DNA of 64,000 bases from Caulobacter vibrioides OR37. Lineage in GTDB: Bacteria; Pseudomonadota; Alphaproteobacteria; Caulobacterales; Caulobacteraceae. Numbering within the stretch: the stretch's first letter is position 1; every line of letters starts with the position of its first letter. The stretch is from positions 124,029-188,028 of the forward strand of contig NZ_APMP01000003.1 of the NCBI RefSeq assembly GCF_000372645.1, in the 5' to 3' direction. Below are positions 1 to 10,903 of this stretch, piece after piece. A program made the position numbers and the translations under genes. The notes beneath the pieces were generated by a model. That model was not told where the DNA came from and did no database searches. It was given only the letters and a program-made list of their open reading frames with translations.

Positions 1-18
1 TTGCGGAAGTAGATAGCA

Positions 19-127
19 CCCCTACCCCTTGCGGGGAGTGGGCAGGGGTGGGGGTGTCGGCGCTGGAGCCGGCGGATGCGGCGCTCACTCCCCCATCCCC
101 AACCCCTTCCCCGCAAGGGGGAAGGGG
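19..127. repeat. Large GC-rich imperfect inverted repeat
   Basis: The left arm (about 19-57) holds a C-run/G-run hairpin followed by a GGGGTGGGGGTG stretch. The right arm (about 84-127) holds its complement and ends in a GCAAGGGGGAAGGGG run. It sits just past the stop of the leftward ABC exporter gene and could fold in its transcript, possibly acting as a terminator. Similar hairpin blocks occur at 26500-26745 and 29720-29839, so this looks like a dispersed repeat. Bases 1-18 hold nothing I can assign. Confidence 0.6.
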
Positions 128-138
128 CTACGGCCATC

Positions 139-1989
<1,851 letters not shown>

Positions 1990-2116
1990 CAACAGTCCCT
2001 TGCCAAAATCGCGCGGGTTCTTTATAGCCGCGCGTCTTCGAGGGCCACCCCGCGCGTGCGCGGATGGCGCCCATCCCAATTCACTCTCGCCGGCTTAGTC
2101 GGTCTGGATCGCCGCC

Positions 2117-2347
2117 ATGAAACAAGACATTCACCCCGACTACCACTTCATCACCGTCACCCTGACCGACGGTTCGAGCTACAAGACCCGCTCGACCTAC
2201 GGCAAGGAAGGCGCGAACCTCGCGCTCGACATCGACCCGCGCACGCACCCGGCGTGGACCGGCGGCAACGCCCAGCTGATGGACCGCGGCGGCCGCGTCT
2301 CGCGCTTCAACGCCAAGTTCGCCGGCTTCACCGGCAAGAAGGCCTAA
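2117..2347 (+). CDS. rpmE: 50S ribosomal protein L31
   Basis: This 76-residue protein starts [16 protein letters not shown], the typical L31 beginning. It is a small protein of the large ribosomal subunit at the bridge to the 30S head. It lacks the four zinc-binding cysteines of the C+ form, so it is a C- type L31, as is common in alphaproteobacteria. The lysine- and glycine-rich tail (AGFTGKKA) is typical. It is monocistronic, with a strong hairpin terminator about 30 bases after the stop, and is divergent from the ABC exporter. Confidence 0.96.
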
Positions 2348-2376
2348 AAGTCCTTCTCGCCGTAAGGGCGACGAGA

Positions 2377-2407
2377 GGCCGGTTCCGCGTCGCGGGCCGG
2401 CCTTTTT
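2377..2407 (+). terminator. Intrinsic terminator after rpmE
   Basis: The stem GGCCGG (2377-2382) pairs with CCGGCC (2397-2402), with additional G-C pairing possible inside, followed by TTTTT at 2403-2407. It lies 30 bases past the rpmE stop. Confidence 0.8.
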
Positions 2408-2685
2408 CGTGTCTGCGGCCCTGGACGCCACCCTCTCATTAGCGCCGTCATTCCCGCCCTCGTGGCGCCCCCTCTATCCACCGCAGGTGCGGGAGGGGCG
2501 GACCGCTAATGCAGTCCGCTGGCCTCTCACGGGTCAGCTGAACCAAGGGCTCCCCCACGAGGGCGGGCGTCCACCGGGACCGACAATGGGTTTCCGTCGC
2601 GATCTGAATGTCGGCTTTCTGGCGGCGGGTCGATTTCGGTTCGCGACCCGTTGCGGACCTCCATTCCGAGCATCACAACTAGGCC
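2408..2685. other. Gene-free spacer with a long-range inverted repeat
   Basis: Together with the terminator, this makes a 338-base gap between rpmE and the next gene. A GCCCTCGTGG arm near 2457-2466 is complementary to CCACGAGGGC near 2556-2565, so the segment could form a large hairpin. Short open frames here have no ribosome site or recognisable product. The gap presumably also carries the promoter of the secreted-protein gene at 2686. Confidence 0.5.
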
Positions 2686-3219
2686 ATGCTCCATCCTCCT
2701 CTCTCCCTTCTGATCGCCCTGACTGTGACGGTTAGCCAAGCGGCGGCGGAGCCGCTGGAGCCGCCGATTGTTCAGACAGCCATCCGAGTTGAGCGCGAGC
2801 AGAATGGGGCGTGCGCAGAGATACGCGCCGGCAAACCGGGCTCGACGCCGGTGCTGATAATGAGCGACATCTGCCACGGCTGGAGCACCACAACGTGTGC
2901 CGATAAGTTGTTTTTCCGTGGCGTGGGGGTGATTGAAGATCAGGGGCGGGTGTTGCTCACCGAGGAAAACCGCGCTGTCGATGCTGTGAGACTAGTGGAC
3001 CAGAGCATCCGGACGCGCTGGCCTCGCCATGAACATTTGCACCTAACCTTCGGCGCGCCTCGTTGCGACGGGATCGCGCTCGTGCTTCCGTTTTCCGGCT
3101 CACACATGCAAGCGGGCACCAATGGGTCGGCGGCCGGCTTCGCTGGAGAGATCCGGGTGAGGAACGCGAATGACCAGCAGGTAACGGTTCAGCCTAAGCG
3201 AAAGACAAAAGTCCGCTAG
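2686..3219 (+). CDS. Predicted secreted protein, unknown family
   Basis: The product is 177 residues. It has a clear Sec signal peptide (MLHPPLSLLIALTVTV followed by SQAAA-EP, cleavage about residue 22), so it should be periplasmic or outer-membrane associated. The mature part has several cysteines (CAEIRAG, DICHGWSTTTCADK, RCDG) that could form disulfides, and a basic tail. I do not recognise the family. Codon use is visibly less GC-biased than in the neighbours, which suggests relaxed selection or acquisition. It is flanked by rpmE and a convergent YcgN-type gene, so it is probably transcribed alone. Confidence 0.65.
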   Translation: MLHPPLSLLIALTVTVSQAAAEPLEPPIVQTAIRVEREQNGACAEIRAGKPGSTPVLIMSDICHGWSTTTCADKLFFRGVGVIEDQGRVLLTEENRAVDAVRLVDQSIRTRWPRHEHLHLTFGAPRCDGIALVLPFSGSHMQAGTNGSAAGFAGEIRVRNANDQQVTVQPKRKTKVR

Positions 3220-3352
3220 CCACCCCGAACAGCCGGTCGGAATGTCCGCTTTCCGCGCCAGCAAACGGTTTTGCCAGCACCGGCATATCCCCAGTGGTTT
3301 CAGGGCGGGAATGACGGTTGGATTTAGTGCGGAGGATCTCCAGCCGGCCTCC

Positions 3353-3838
3353 TCAGTCCTCCGCCTCATACAGATCGTCCCCGCGATCGCGCATCAAGTC
3401 CATCGCGGTGAAGTCCAGGGCGTCCTCGGCGTCTTCGAAGCACAGCTCCGACACCGTCTGATCGCGCACCGAGACGCCGGCCTTGTGGGTGCTGTCCGGG
3501 TCGCCAGTGACCAGCGGGTGCCAGGCCGGCAGGGTCTTGCCCTCATGGATCCGGCGATAGCCGCAGGAGCGCGGCATCCACTCCAGATCCTCGATATTGT
3601 GCGGCGTGAGCTTGATGCAGTCCGGCACCGTCTTCTTGCGGTTCGGATAGTCCTTGCAGCGGCACAGGTGTTCGTCGAACAGCTGGCAGTGCACCCGCGT
3701 GGGGATGATCTCGCCGGTGTCTTCGTCTTCGAAGCGAACCAGGCAGCAAAGACCGCAGCCGTCGCATAGGCTCTCCCACTCGGAGACGGTCATTTGCAGG
3801 AGCGTCTTCGTCTCCCAGAAAGGTTTGCGTGGCGTCAT
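3353..3838 (-). CDS. YcgN/UPF0260-type cysteine-cluster protein
   Basis: The 161-residue length matches this family. The N-terminus [20 protein letters not shown] leads into a cysteine cluster (CDGCGLCCL), followed by [17 protein letters not shown] and a later C in PDCIKL and RSCGYR. This is the CxxCxxCC pattern of the YkgJ/YcgN zinc- or iron-binding group. The biochemical role is unknown. It is transcribed away from pbpC, with a 55-base shared upstream region. The start at 3838 gives the family's usual N-terminus. Confidence 0.9.
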   Translation of the reverse strand: MTPRKPFWETKTLLQMTVSEWESLCDGCGLCCLVRFEDEDTGEIIPTRVHCQLFDEHLCRCKDYPNRKKTVPDCIKLTPHNIEDLEWMPRSCGYRRIHEGKTLPAWHPLVTGDPDSTHKAGVSVRDQTVSELCFEDAEDALDFTAMDLMRDRGDDLYEAED

Positions 3839-3893
3839 GCCGCCGTCCTAAACCCGATTTACCCGGCGACCAAATAGAGCCTGACCTGAAACC

Positions 3894-6113
3894 GTGAACG
3901 ATTGGACGCTGCCGCCCTACAAGTTCGACGATCAGGACCCGCGCGAGCCGGCGCGGGAGCCTCGATCCGGCGCGCCCGAGACTCCGCATGATCCTTGGGC
4001 GCAAGAGCCCCCGCCCCGCGACCCTTTCCAGCTTTCCGACAGCCTGCCCCCGCCTCCCCCTCCGCCGACCCCGCCATCGGGTCCGTCGCCCGATGAGCCG
4101 TTCCGCGCCGATCTCCAGCACACCGCCTCGCGGAAGAAGGCGCGCAAGTTGGGCTGGGTGCTGGGAACCCTGGCGGCGCTGGTCCTGGTCGCCGTCCTCG
4201 CCGTCGGCGGCGGCGCGGCCTATGTCTGGACCAAGTATCTGAAGGACACGCCCCAGCTGCCCTCGCGCGAGGCGCTGTTCGCCGTGAACCGCGCGCCCGG
4301 CATCCGCTTCGAGGACCGCAACGGCCAGGTGATCGCCACGCGCGGCCCGCGCTATGGCCAGCGCATCACCCTGGGCTCGGTGCCCAACTACGTGCCGATG
4401 GCCTTCCTGGCCGCCGAGGACCGCCGCTTCTACCAGCACGGGGCCATCGACGTGCAGGGCATCGGCCGGGCGGCCTGGGTCAACTGGCGCGGCGGCAAGA
4501 CCCGCCAGGGCGCCTCGACCCTGACCCAGCAGCTGGCCAAGGGCCTGTTCCTGACGCCCGACCGCGTGGTCAAGCGCAAGCTGCAGGAGATGCTGCTGGC
4601 CTATCGGCTGGAGAAGGTGCTGACCAAGGACGAGATCCTCGAGCTCTATCTGAACCGCATCTATTTCGGGGCCGGCACCTATGGCGTCGACGGCGCGGCC
4701 CAGACCTATTTCGGCAAGCCCGCCAGCCAGCTGACCATCGCCGAAGCGGCCCTGCTGGCCAGTCTGCCCAAGGCCCCGACCCGCCTGGCCCTGACCCGCG
4801 ACATGGAGCGCGCCCTGGCCCGCTCGCGGCTGATCCTGGCCAATATGCGCAAGGAAGGCTGGATCACCGCGGAGCAGGAAGATCAGGCGCTGCGCGACAC
4901 TCCGCGCCTGTCGGGCCTGGCCTTGCAGGACGAGGGCGACTTCGGCTGGGTGCTGGACTACGCCACCGCCGAAGCGGTCAAGGTCGCCGGCCAGAACGCG
5001 CCCGACCTGGTCGTCCGCCTGACGATCGACCCGCGTCTGCAGCGCGAGGGCGCCGAGATCGTGCGCCAGACCATGGCCACGGAAGCGACCCGCTCGGGCG
5101 CGACCCAGGCGGCCCTGCTGTCGCTGTCCGCCGACGGGGCCATCCGCGCCATGGTCGGCGGAACCGACTACGGCGAAAGCCCCTTCAACCGCGCCGTCCA
5201 GGCCAAGCGCCAGCCGGGCTCCAGCTTCAAGCCGTTCATCTACGCCGCCGCCGTCGAGAAGGGGGTCAGGCCCACCGATATCCGCGTCGACGAGCCGGTG
5301 AAATTCGGCGACTGGTCGCCGGAGAACTACAGCGGCGGCTATCGCGGCCCGATGACCGTCGAACAGGCCCTGATCACCTCGACCAACACCATCGCCGTCA
5401 AGCTGGCCCAGGAGGCCGGCGGCGCGGCGATCGGCGACCTGGTGCGCCGGTTCGGGGTCACCAGCCTGCCGCCCGCGCCCGACCTATCGGTGGCGCTGGG
5501 CTCCTACGAGGTCAACCTGCTGCAGATGACCTCGGGCTTCCAGGTGTTCCAGCAGGGCGGCGTGCGGATCGAGCCCTATGTCATCGAGTCGATCGCCACC
5601 CAGGGCGGTCAGCCGATCTTCCAGCATCAACCGCCGCAGAGCGACCGCCGCGTCTACGACATCGGCAACGCCAGCATCATGGTGAAGATGATGAAGAAGG
5701 TGGTGTCGGACGGCACCGCCAAGCGCGCCGCCTTCGGCCGCCCCGCGGCGGGCAAGACCGGCACCAGCCAGAACTGGCGCGACGCCTGGTTCATCGGCTT
5801 CACGCCCGACTATGTCACCGGCGTCTGGGTGGGCAACGACAACGAAAAGCCGATGAACAAGGTGGTCGGCGGCGATATTCCGGCCAGCATCTGGCGGCGC
5901 TTCATGATGACCGCCCACCAGGCCCTGGCCGTGCGCGACTTCCCATGGCTGCTGCCCGATCCGACGCCCCAGATGAGCCCCGACCCGCGCAACGGCTTCT
6001 ACGAGACCCTGTCGGCCGAGTTCGCGCGCGCGGCTTCCGAGCTGGACGATACGCAACAGGCCAATCCTCCGGCGGCCCAGCCAGGAAGGCCGGTGGATCA
6101 ACTGCCCTACTGA
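3894..6113 (+). CDS. pbpC: Bifunctional penicillin-binding protein PbpC
   Basis: This 739-residue class A PBP polymerises and cross-links peptidoglycan at the inner membrane. It has a cytoplasmic tail (1-79) with a conserved MNDWTLPPYKFDD peptide and a proline run (51-60), then a basic RKKARK patch, a membrane helix (about 86-111), a GT51 transglycosylase domain (EDRRFYQHGA, QQLAKGLFL) and a transpeptidase domain with SSFK (Ser443), STN and KTGT motifs. The peptide plus proline-rich plus basic layout is what I recall for Caulobacter PbpC, which binds bactofilin BacA through its first 13 residues and acts at the stalk base. The start is GTG at 3894, fixed by that peptide. As a fallback it is a 1A-family PBP. 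Confidence 0.9.
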   Translation: MNDWTLPPYKFDDQDPREPAREPRSGAPETPHDPWAQEPPPRDPFQLSDSLPPPPPPPTPPSGPSPDEPFRADLQHTASRKKARKLGWVLGTLAALVLVAVLAVGGGAAYVWTKYLKDTPQLPSREALFAVNRAPGIRFEDRNGQVIATRGPRYGQRITLGSVPNYVPMAFLAAEDRRFYQHGAIDVQGIGRAAWVNWRGGKTRQGASTLTQQLAKGLFLTPDRVVKRKLQEMLLAYRLEKVLTKDEILELYLNRIYFGAGTYGVDGAAQTYFGKPASQLTIAEAALLASLPKAPTRLALTRDMERALARSRLILANMRKEGWITAEQEDQALRDTPRLSGLALQDEGDFGWVLDYATAEAVKVAGQNAPDLVVRLTIDPRLQREGAEIVRQTMATEATRSGATQAALLSLSADGAIRAMVGGTDYGESPFNRAVQAKRQPGSSFKPFIYAAAVEKGVRPTDIRVDEPVKFGDWSPENYSGGYRGPMTVEQALITSTNTIAVKLAQEAGGAAIGDLVRRFGVTSLPPAPDLSVALGSYEVNLLQMTSGFQVFQQGGVRIEPYVIESIATQGGQPIFQHQPPQSDRRVYDIGNASIMVKMMKKVVSDGTAKRAAFGRPAAGKTGTSQNWRDAWFIGFTPDYVTGVWVGNDNEKPMNKVVGGDIPASIWRRFMMTAHQALAVRDFPWLLPDPTPQMSPDPRNGFYETLSAEFARAASELDDTQQANPPAAQPGRPVDQLPY

Positions 6114-6215
6114 CGATATCGCGTTCGCCAGCAAAATCGGATCGCCCCCTGGCGGCGCGGGGGAACTTGACGCTAAAGCTTCGACGGGCCCGCGAAGACC
6201 GCCCAGGAGATCCCC

Positions 6216-6995
6216 ATGTCGCGAACGCGCCCGATCGGTCCGCGCCTGTCGATGGCCTTCGTGGCCCTGGCCACGCTGAGCGCCTCGTCCGCCCTGGCTC
6301 AGACGGACGAGATCCAGGTCTATGACGGCGGTCTGGCCGCGCCCGGCGTGGTGAACCTGACCCTGCACGACAACTACACGCCGCGTGGCGCGCGGACTCC
6401 CGGATTTCCGGGCGGGATCGCGCCGAACCACACGCTGAACGGCGTGCCCGAGTTCGCCTATGGCGTGACGCCCTGGTTCGAGGCCGGGCTCTATCTGCCG
6501 CTCTACACGCTCCAGTCCAACGGCCGCGCGCGGCTGGACGGCTTCAAGCTGCGCGCCCTGTTCGCCGCGCCCGACGCCGACCGCCGCGACCTGTTCTACG
6601 GGGTCAATTTCGAGTTCAGCGTCAACAGCCGGCACTGGGCCGAAAAACGCACCGGCGGCGAGATCCGCCCGATCATCGGCGCGCGACATGGCCCTTGGAC
6701 GGTGATCGCCAATCCGATCCTCGACACCGACTATCGCGGCGTCTCGCACATGACCTTCGCGCCCGCCACCCGCGTGGCCTACGACCTGTCCAAGACCTGG
6801 ACGGTAGCGGGCGAGACCTATAGCGACTTCGGCGAGATCCGGCGCTTCTCGCCGCGCGCCCAGCAATCCCATCAGGTCTTCGCCGTCGTCGACCACAAGG
6901 CGGCGAACCTGGACATCGAAGCGGGGGTCGGCTGGGGCCTGACCCAGGCCAGCGACAAGCTGGTCCTGAAGCTGATCCTCTCGAAGGATCTCTGA
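6216..6995 (+). CDS. Predicted outer-membrane beta-barrel protein
   Basis: The product is 259 residues with a Sec signal peptide ending SSALAQ-TDE (about residue 29). The mature part alternates aromatic and polar residues in strand-length stretches (FEAGLYLPLYTLQSN, FYGVNFEFSVNSRHW, VAGETYSDFGEI), has GVTPWFEAG and GVGWGLT turns, and ends in a hydrophobic strand, KLVLKLILSKDL. This suggests a 10-12 strand barrel resembling outer-membrane proteins of unknown substrate. I cannot name the family. A clear AGGAG ribosome site precedes the ATG. It lies 102 bases after pbpC on the same strand and may be co-transcribed. Confidence 0.7.
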   Translation: MSRTRPIGPRLSMAFVALATLSASSALAQTDEIQVYDGGLAAPGVVNLTLHDNYTPRGARTPGFPGGIAPNHTLNGVPEFAYGVTPWFEAGLYLPLYTLQSNGRARLDGFKLRALFAAPDADRRDLFYGVNFEFSVNSRHWAEKRTGGEIRPIIGARHGPWTVIANPILDTDYRGVSHMTFAPATRVAYDLSKTWTVAGETYSDFGEIRRFSPRAQQSHQVFAVVDHKAANLDIEAGVGWGLTQASDKLVLKLILSKDL

Positions 6996-7095
6996 GCGCC
7001 GGCCGTCCCGCCGGCGGCCGAAATATTTCCGACACACTTGCACGCCAAGCCGGCCGCGCGCTTTATCGCGCACCGGTTTTTCGAAGGCTGATCGA

Positions 7096-9003
7096 ATGTC
7101 GTTCCTGCTCTCCCTGACGGCGGCCGCCGCGCTGCAAGCCGCGCCGTCCGCGCCGATCCATACCTACGAGGGCCTGGCCCTGGCGCCGGGCGGCCAGCGC
7201 TTCGCCTCCGTCGAGGGCCAGGAGACGCGGGACGCGGCCAGCGAGCATCACGCCAAGGTCGTGGTCCGCTCGGCCAAGGGCGAGATCGTCGGAACCTTCG
7301 ACCCCTGCCCGACCTGCCGCTACGCCGCCCCGGCCTGGTCGGCGAACGGCCAGGCGCTGGCCTTCATCGGCTCGGGCGGCGGGACCGCCACGCTGTACGT
7401 CGTCGAGGGCGACAAGGTTCGCGAGGCCGCCAGCCTGAAGGGCGTGGCCGGCAAGCCGCGCTGGGCGCCCGACGGCCAGTCGATCGCCCTGCTGGCCACC
7501 GCCGGCGCGCGCAAGGAGACCGGCGCCACCCAGGCCGGCGCCCGCCAGATCGGCGAGATCGGCGCGGCCGAGGTGACCGATGAGCAGCGCATCGCCGTGG
7601 TCCCCGTCGCCGGCGGCCCGCTGAAGTTCGTCTCGCCCGACAATGTCTTCGTCTACGAGTACGACTGGACGCCCGACGCCAAGGGCTTCGTGGCCACGGC
7701 GGCCGAGGGCGATGGGGACAACAACTGGTGGATCGCCAGCCTGCGCGCCTACGGCCTAGACGGCCAGGCCCGCGTGATCGCCGCGCCCAAGATGCAGCTG
7801 AACGCCCCGCGCGTGTCGCCCGACGGCAAGACCGTGGCCTTCATCGGCGGGCTGATGAGCGACTTCGGCGCGGTCGGCGGCGACGTCTGGACCGTGCCGA
7901 TGGCCGGCGGGACCCCGACCAACCTCACCCAGGGCTACAAGGGCACCTTCACCAGCCTGGCCTGGACCGCCAAGGGCCCGATGGCCTCGGCCGTGCTGGG
8001 CGGCGACAGCGCCATCGCCCGCATCGATCCGGCCGGCGGCGCCAAGGTCACGGTTCTGGCGCGCGGCGAGGTCTCCTACGCCGCCGGAGACGGCCGGGTG
8101 GCCTTCGATCCGAGCGGCAAGACGGCCGCGGCGGTCGTCGAATCGTTCACCCAGGCCGCCCAGGTGCGCCTGGGCGCGCCGGACGCGATGAAGCCGGTCA
8201 CGCACGACAACGACGGCGCCGCGGCGATCTATTCGGGCAAGAGCGTCACCTGGAAGAACGACGGCTTCGACGTCCAGGGCTGGCTGCTGGCCCCGACAAA
8301 GGTCGAGCCGGGCAAGACCTATCCGATGGTGGTCAATGTCCACGGCGGCCCCTCGTCGGCGGTGACGGCCCGGTTCGGGACCAGCGGCTATGTCTATGAC
8401 CTGCTGAAGGCCGGCTATTACGTCTTTCAGCCCAATCCGCGCGGCAGCTTCGGCCAGGGCGAGGCGTTCAAGGCCTCGAACCGCCGCGACTTCGGCGGCG
8501 GCGACCTGCGCGACATCCTGGCCGGCGTCGACGCGGTCGAGAAGATCGCCCCGATCGACGACAAGCGCCTGGGCGTCTATGGTCACAGCTACGGCGGCTA
8601 CATGACCATGTGGACCGTGACCCACAGCCAGCGCTTCAAGGCCGCCGTGGCCGGCGCCGGCATCGCCAACTGGATCAGCTATTACGGCCAGAACGGCATC
8701 GACCAATGGATGGTCCCGTTCTTCGGCGACACCGCCTATAACGACCCGGCGATCTACGACCAGCTGTCGCCGATCCGCGCGATCAAGGCCGCCAAGACCC
8801 CGACCTTCGTCTATGTCGGCGAGCGCGACGTCGAATGCCCGCCGGCCCAGTCGCTGGAGTTCTGGCACGGCCTGAAGGCCATGGGCGTCCCGACCTCGCT
8901 GGTCATCTACGCCGACGAGGGCCACGGCATCCGCAAGGCCGAGCACAAGACCGATCTCAGCAACCGGATCGTCGGCTGGTTCGACAAGTATCTGGGAAAG
9001 TAG
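7096..9003 (+). CDS. S9 family prolyl oligopeptidase-type peptidase
   Basis: The product is 635 residues. A short signal-like N-terminus (MSFLLSLTAAAALQAAPS) precedes a WD40/TolB-like beta-propeller region (about 25-380; VSPDGKTVAFIGG, FDPSGKTAAAV) and a C-terminal alpha/beta-hydrolase. The catalytic triad is readable: Ser498 in GHSYGGYM, Asp578 in GERDVECPP and His610 in DEGHGI. Such enzymes cut short peptides after proline or small residues, and here probably in the periplasm. The gene is alone, closed by a hairpin shared with convergent purK. Confidence 0.92.
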   Translation: MSFLLSLTAAAALQAAPSAPIHTYEGLALAPGGQRFASVEGQETRDAASEHHAKVVVRSAKGEIVGTFDPCPTCRYAAPAWSANGQALAFIGSGGGTATLYVVEGDKVREAASLKGVAGKPRWAPDGQSIALLATAGARKETGATQAGARQIGEIGAAEVTDEQRIAVVPVAGGPLKFVSPDNVFVYEYDWTPDAKGFVATAAEGDGDNNWWIASLRAYGLDGQARVIAAPKMQLNAPRVSPDGKTVAFIGGLMSDFGAVGGDVWTVPMAGGTPTNLTQGYKGTFTSLAWTAKGPMASAVLGGDSAIARIDPAGGAKVTVLARGEVSYAAGDGRVAFDPSGKTAAAVVESFTQAAQVRLGAPDAMKPVTHDNDGAAAIYSGKSVTWKNDGFDVQGWLLAPTKVEPGKTYPMVVNVHGGPSSAVTARFGTSGYVYDLLKAGYYVFQPNPRGSFGQGEAFKASNRRDFGGGDLRDILAGVDAVEKIAPIDDKRLGVYGHSYGGYMTMWTVTHSQRFKAAVAGAGIANWISYYGQNGIDQWMVPFFGDTAYNDPAIYDQLSPIRAIKAAKTPTFVYVGERDVECPPAQSLEFWHGLKAMGVPTSLVIYADEGHGIRKAEHKTDLSNRIVGWFDKYLGK

Positions 9004-9013
9004 GGCGGCGGAT

Positions 9014-9043
9014 CCTCCCCCGCGAGGCGGGGGAGGCCCTTGT
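9014..9043. terminator. Hairpin between S9 peptidase and purK
   Basis: A perfect 10-bp stem, CCTCCCCCGC (9014-9023) with GCGGGGGAGG (9027-9036), has loop GAG and is followed by CCCTTGTTT. It lies between two convergent genes and probably ends the rightward transcript. Confidence 0.7.
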
Positions 9044-9054
9044 TTGGGCTTGGA

Positions 9055-10140
9055 TCAGTCCCGCAGCGGCCGCAGACGGTTCACGTGGCCCATCTTGCGG
9101 CCGGGGCGGGCCTCGCCCTTGCCGTAGAGATGGACGCGGGTCTCGGGTTCGGCGGCCAGCTTCTTCCAGGCGTCGACGTCCGCGCCCAGCAGGTTGGTCA
9201 TCTCGACATGGTGGTGCGGCGCGGTCGGCCCCAGCGGCCAGCCGGCGACGGCCCGGATATGCTGCTCGAACTGGTCGACCTCGCAGCCGTCCTGGGTCCA
9301 GTGGCCGGTGTTGTGGACGCGGGGCGCGAACTCGTTGACCAGCAGCTTGCCGCCCGCCAGCTCGAACAGCTCCACGCCGATGACGCCCACATAGTCCAGC
9401 GCGGTCAGGATCTTGGCGGCGATGGCCTCGGCCTGGTCGCGGGTGGCGGGGGTGATCTTGGCCGGCGCGACGGTGCGGCGCAGGACGCCGCCCTCGTGGT
9501 GGTTCTCGCTGACCGGATAGCAGGCGATCTCGCCATCGCGGCCGCGCGCGGCGATCACCGACAGTTCGCGGCCGAAGTCGGCGGGCGCCTCGAGAATCGC
9601 CGCCTGACGGCCGATCCGGTCGAAGGCGGCCTCGGCGTCGGTCGCCTTCTGGATCCAGGCCTGGCCCTTGCCGTCATAGCCTTCGCGCCGCGTCTTCAGC
9701 AGCGACGGCGCGCCGATCCGAGCCACGGCCTCCGCCAAGCTCTCGCTGTCGTGGACCGGGGCGAAGGCCACGGTCGGCACGCCAATTTCGGCCAGGAAGG
9801 TCTTCTCGGCCACGCGGTCCTGGGCGGCGGCCAGGGCCTTGGCGCCGGGCGAGACCACCGCGCCCAGGGTGGTCAGCTCCGACACGGTGTCGGCAGGAAC
9901 GTTCTCGAACTCGTAGGTGACGACGTCGCAGGCCTCGGCCAGGCGTTTCAGCGCCCAGCGATCGTCATAGGCCGCCACGATCTGGCGGGCGGCGACGCGG
10001 CCGGCGGGCGCGTTCTCCTCCGGGTCCTGGATAACGACGTCGAAGCCCAGCCGCGCGGCGGCCAGGGCCAGCATCCGTCCCAGTTGTCCCCCGCCGAGGA
10101 TGCCGATGGTCGAACCGGGAACGAGGGGGAAGGAAGGCAT
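9055..10140 (-). CDS. purK: N5-carboxyaminoimidazole ribonucleotide synthetase PurK
   Basis: This 361-residue ATP-grasp enzyme makes N5-CAIR from AIR, bicarbonate and ATP in purine biosynthesis. The N-terminal motif [16 protein letters not shown] and the ATP-grasp signatures ([28 protein letters not shown]) are diagnostic. The start at 10140 lies 6 bases downstream of the purE stop, so the two form a purE-purK operon. The products act in consecutive steps. Confidence 0.96.
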   Translation of the reverse strand: MPSFPLVPGSTIGILGGGQLGRMLALAAARLGFDVVIQDPEENAPAGRVAARQIVAAYDDRWALKRLAEACDVVTYEFENVPADTVSELTTLGAVVSPGAKALAAAQDRVAEKTFLAEIGVPTVAFAPVHDSESLAEAVARIGAPSLLKTRREGYDGKGQAWIQKATDAEAAFDRIGRQAAILEAPADFGRELSVIAARGRDGEIACYPVSENHHEGGVLRRTVAPAKITPATRDQAEAIAAKILTALDYVGVIGVELFELAGGKLLVNEFAPRVHNTGHWTQDGCEVDQFEQHIRAVAGWPLGPTAPHHHVEMTNLLGADVDAWKKLAAEPETRVHLYGKGEARPGRKMGHVNRLRPLRD

Positions 10141-10146
10141 CGTCTC

Positions 10147-10638
10147 TTAGTCCTCGACGCTCTCGGCGACGCTGTCGGTCTGGGCGGCGCGGAACGCGGC
10201 CAGGCGCTGGGCCAGCGCCGCGTCCGACAGGGCCAGGATCTGGGCGGCCAGCAGGCCGGCGTTCTTGGCCCCGGCCTCGCCGATCGCCAGGGTCGCCACC
10301 GGGACGCCGCCCGGCATCTGCACGATCGACAACAGGGAATCCAGCCCGCTCAGCGCCTTGGATTGCACCGGAACGCCCAGCACCGGCAGGTTGGTCATCG
10401 CGGCGGCCATGCCCGGCAGGTGCGCCGCGCCGCCGGCCCCGGCGATGATCACCTTGTAGCCGGCCTTTTCCGCGCCGGTGGCGAAGTCGAACAGGCGCTG
10501 GGGCGTGCGGTGGGCCGAAACCACCTTGGCCTCCCAAGCCACGCCCAGGCCGTCCAGCGCGTCGGCGGCGCCCTTCAGGGTCGGCCAGTCCGAGCGGCTG
10601 CCCATGATGATGGCGACAGGCGGGGTGGCGGCGGTCAT
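10147..10638 (-). CDS. purE: N5-CAIR mutase PurE
   Basis: The product is 163 residues. It converts N5-CAIR, made by PurK, to CAIR. The class I PurE signature is present: [12 protein letters not shown] near the start, [19 protein letters not shown] and [18 protein letters not shown] start at the ATG at 10638 ([13 protein letters not shown]), because the longer in-frame extension to 10773 is not PurE-like. It is the first gene of purEK. The C-terminal acidic tail (DSVAESVED) is usual. Confidence 0.96.
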   Translation of the reverse strand: MTAATPPVAIIMGSRSDWPTLKGAADALDGLGVAWEAKVVSAHRTPQRLFDFATGAEKAGYKVIIAGAGGAAHLPGMAAAMTNLPVLGVPVQSKALSGLDSLLSIVQMPGGVPVATLAIGEAGAKNAGLLAAQILALSDAALAQRLAAFRAAQTDSVAESVED

Positions 10639-10786
10639 CGGCGTCGTCCCTTGGGCGCGTGAGGCGAAAGCCGCGCCTGGCTTTTCGAACCGGGGCCCGC
10701 CCCTTTCGACAGACCTCGGACGGCGAATGAAAGCCGCCCCGTATGCGCGTCCGCCCCCTTCGCGCAAGCCCAAAACGTCAAAAGTC

Positions 10787-10831
10787 GCCCATAAGTCGCG
10801 CCGCGGCCTTATGCGCCTGCGGCTTATGGGC
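10787..10831. repeat. Inverted repeat upstream of dgcA
   Basis: GCCCATAAG (10787-10795) is perfectly complementary to CTTATGGGC (10823-10831), with a GC-rich loop that holds a partial third copy (CCTTATGCGC). It sits between divergent purE and dgcA. It may be an operator or hairpin; the function is unknown. Confidence 0.5.
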
Positions 10832-10860
10832 GCGACCGATTGCGTCGAACACGGTTCCCG

Positions 10861-10868
10861 TTAACCAT
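10861..10868 (+). promoter_or_regulatory. CtrA-type half site upstream of dgcA
   Basis: The octamer TTAACCAT lies 36 bases before the dgcA start. It matches the first half of the Caulobacter CtrA recognition sequence. The second TTAA half is not at the expected 7-base spacing, so this is only a candidate. Confidence 0.35.
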
Positions 10869-10903
10869 AAGGCAGCTGTGCAATATCGATTCTCGCAAGG
10901 CCC

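Noticed and set aside
9040..10662. Plus-strand open frame opposite purK and purE
   Set aside because: Antisense of two well-identified enzymes, with low-complexity translation and no ribosome site.
10639..10773. Longer PurE start
   Set aside because: The extra 45 residues are Arg/Gly-rich and unlike PurE, whose conserved N-terminus starts at 10638.
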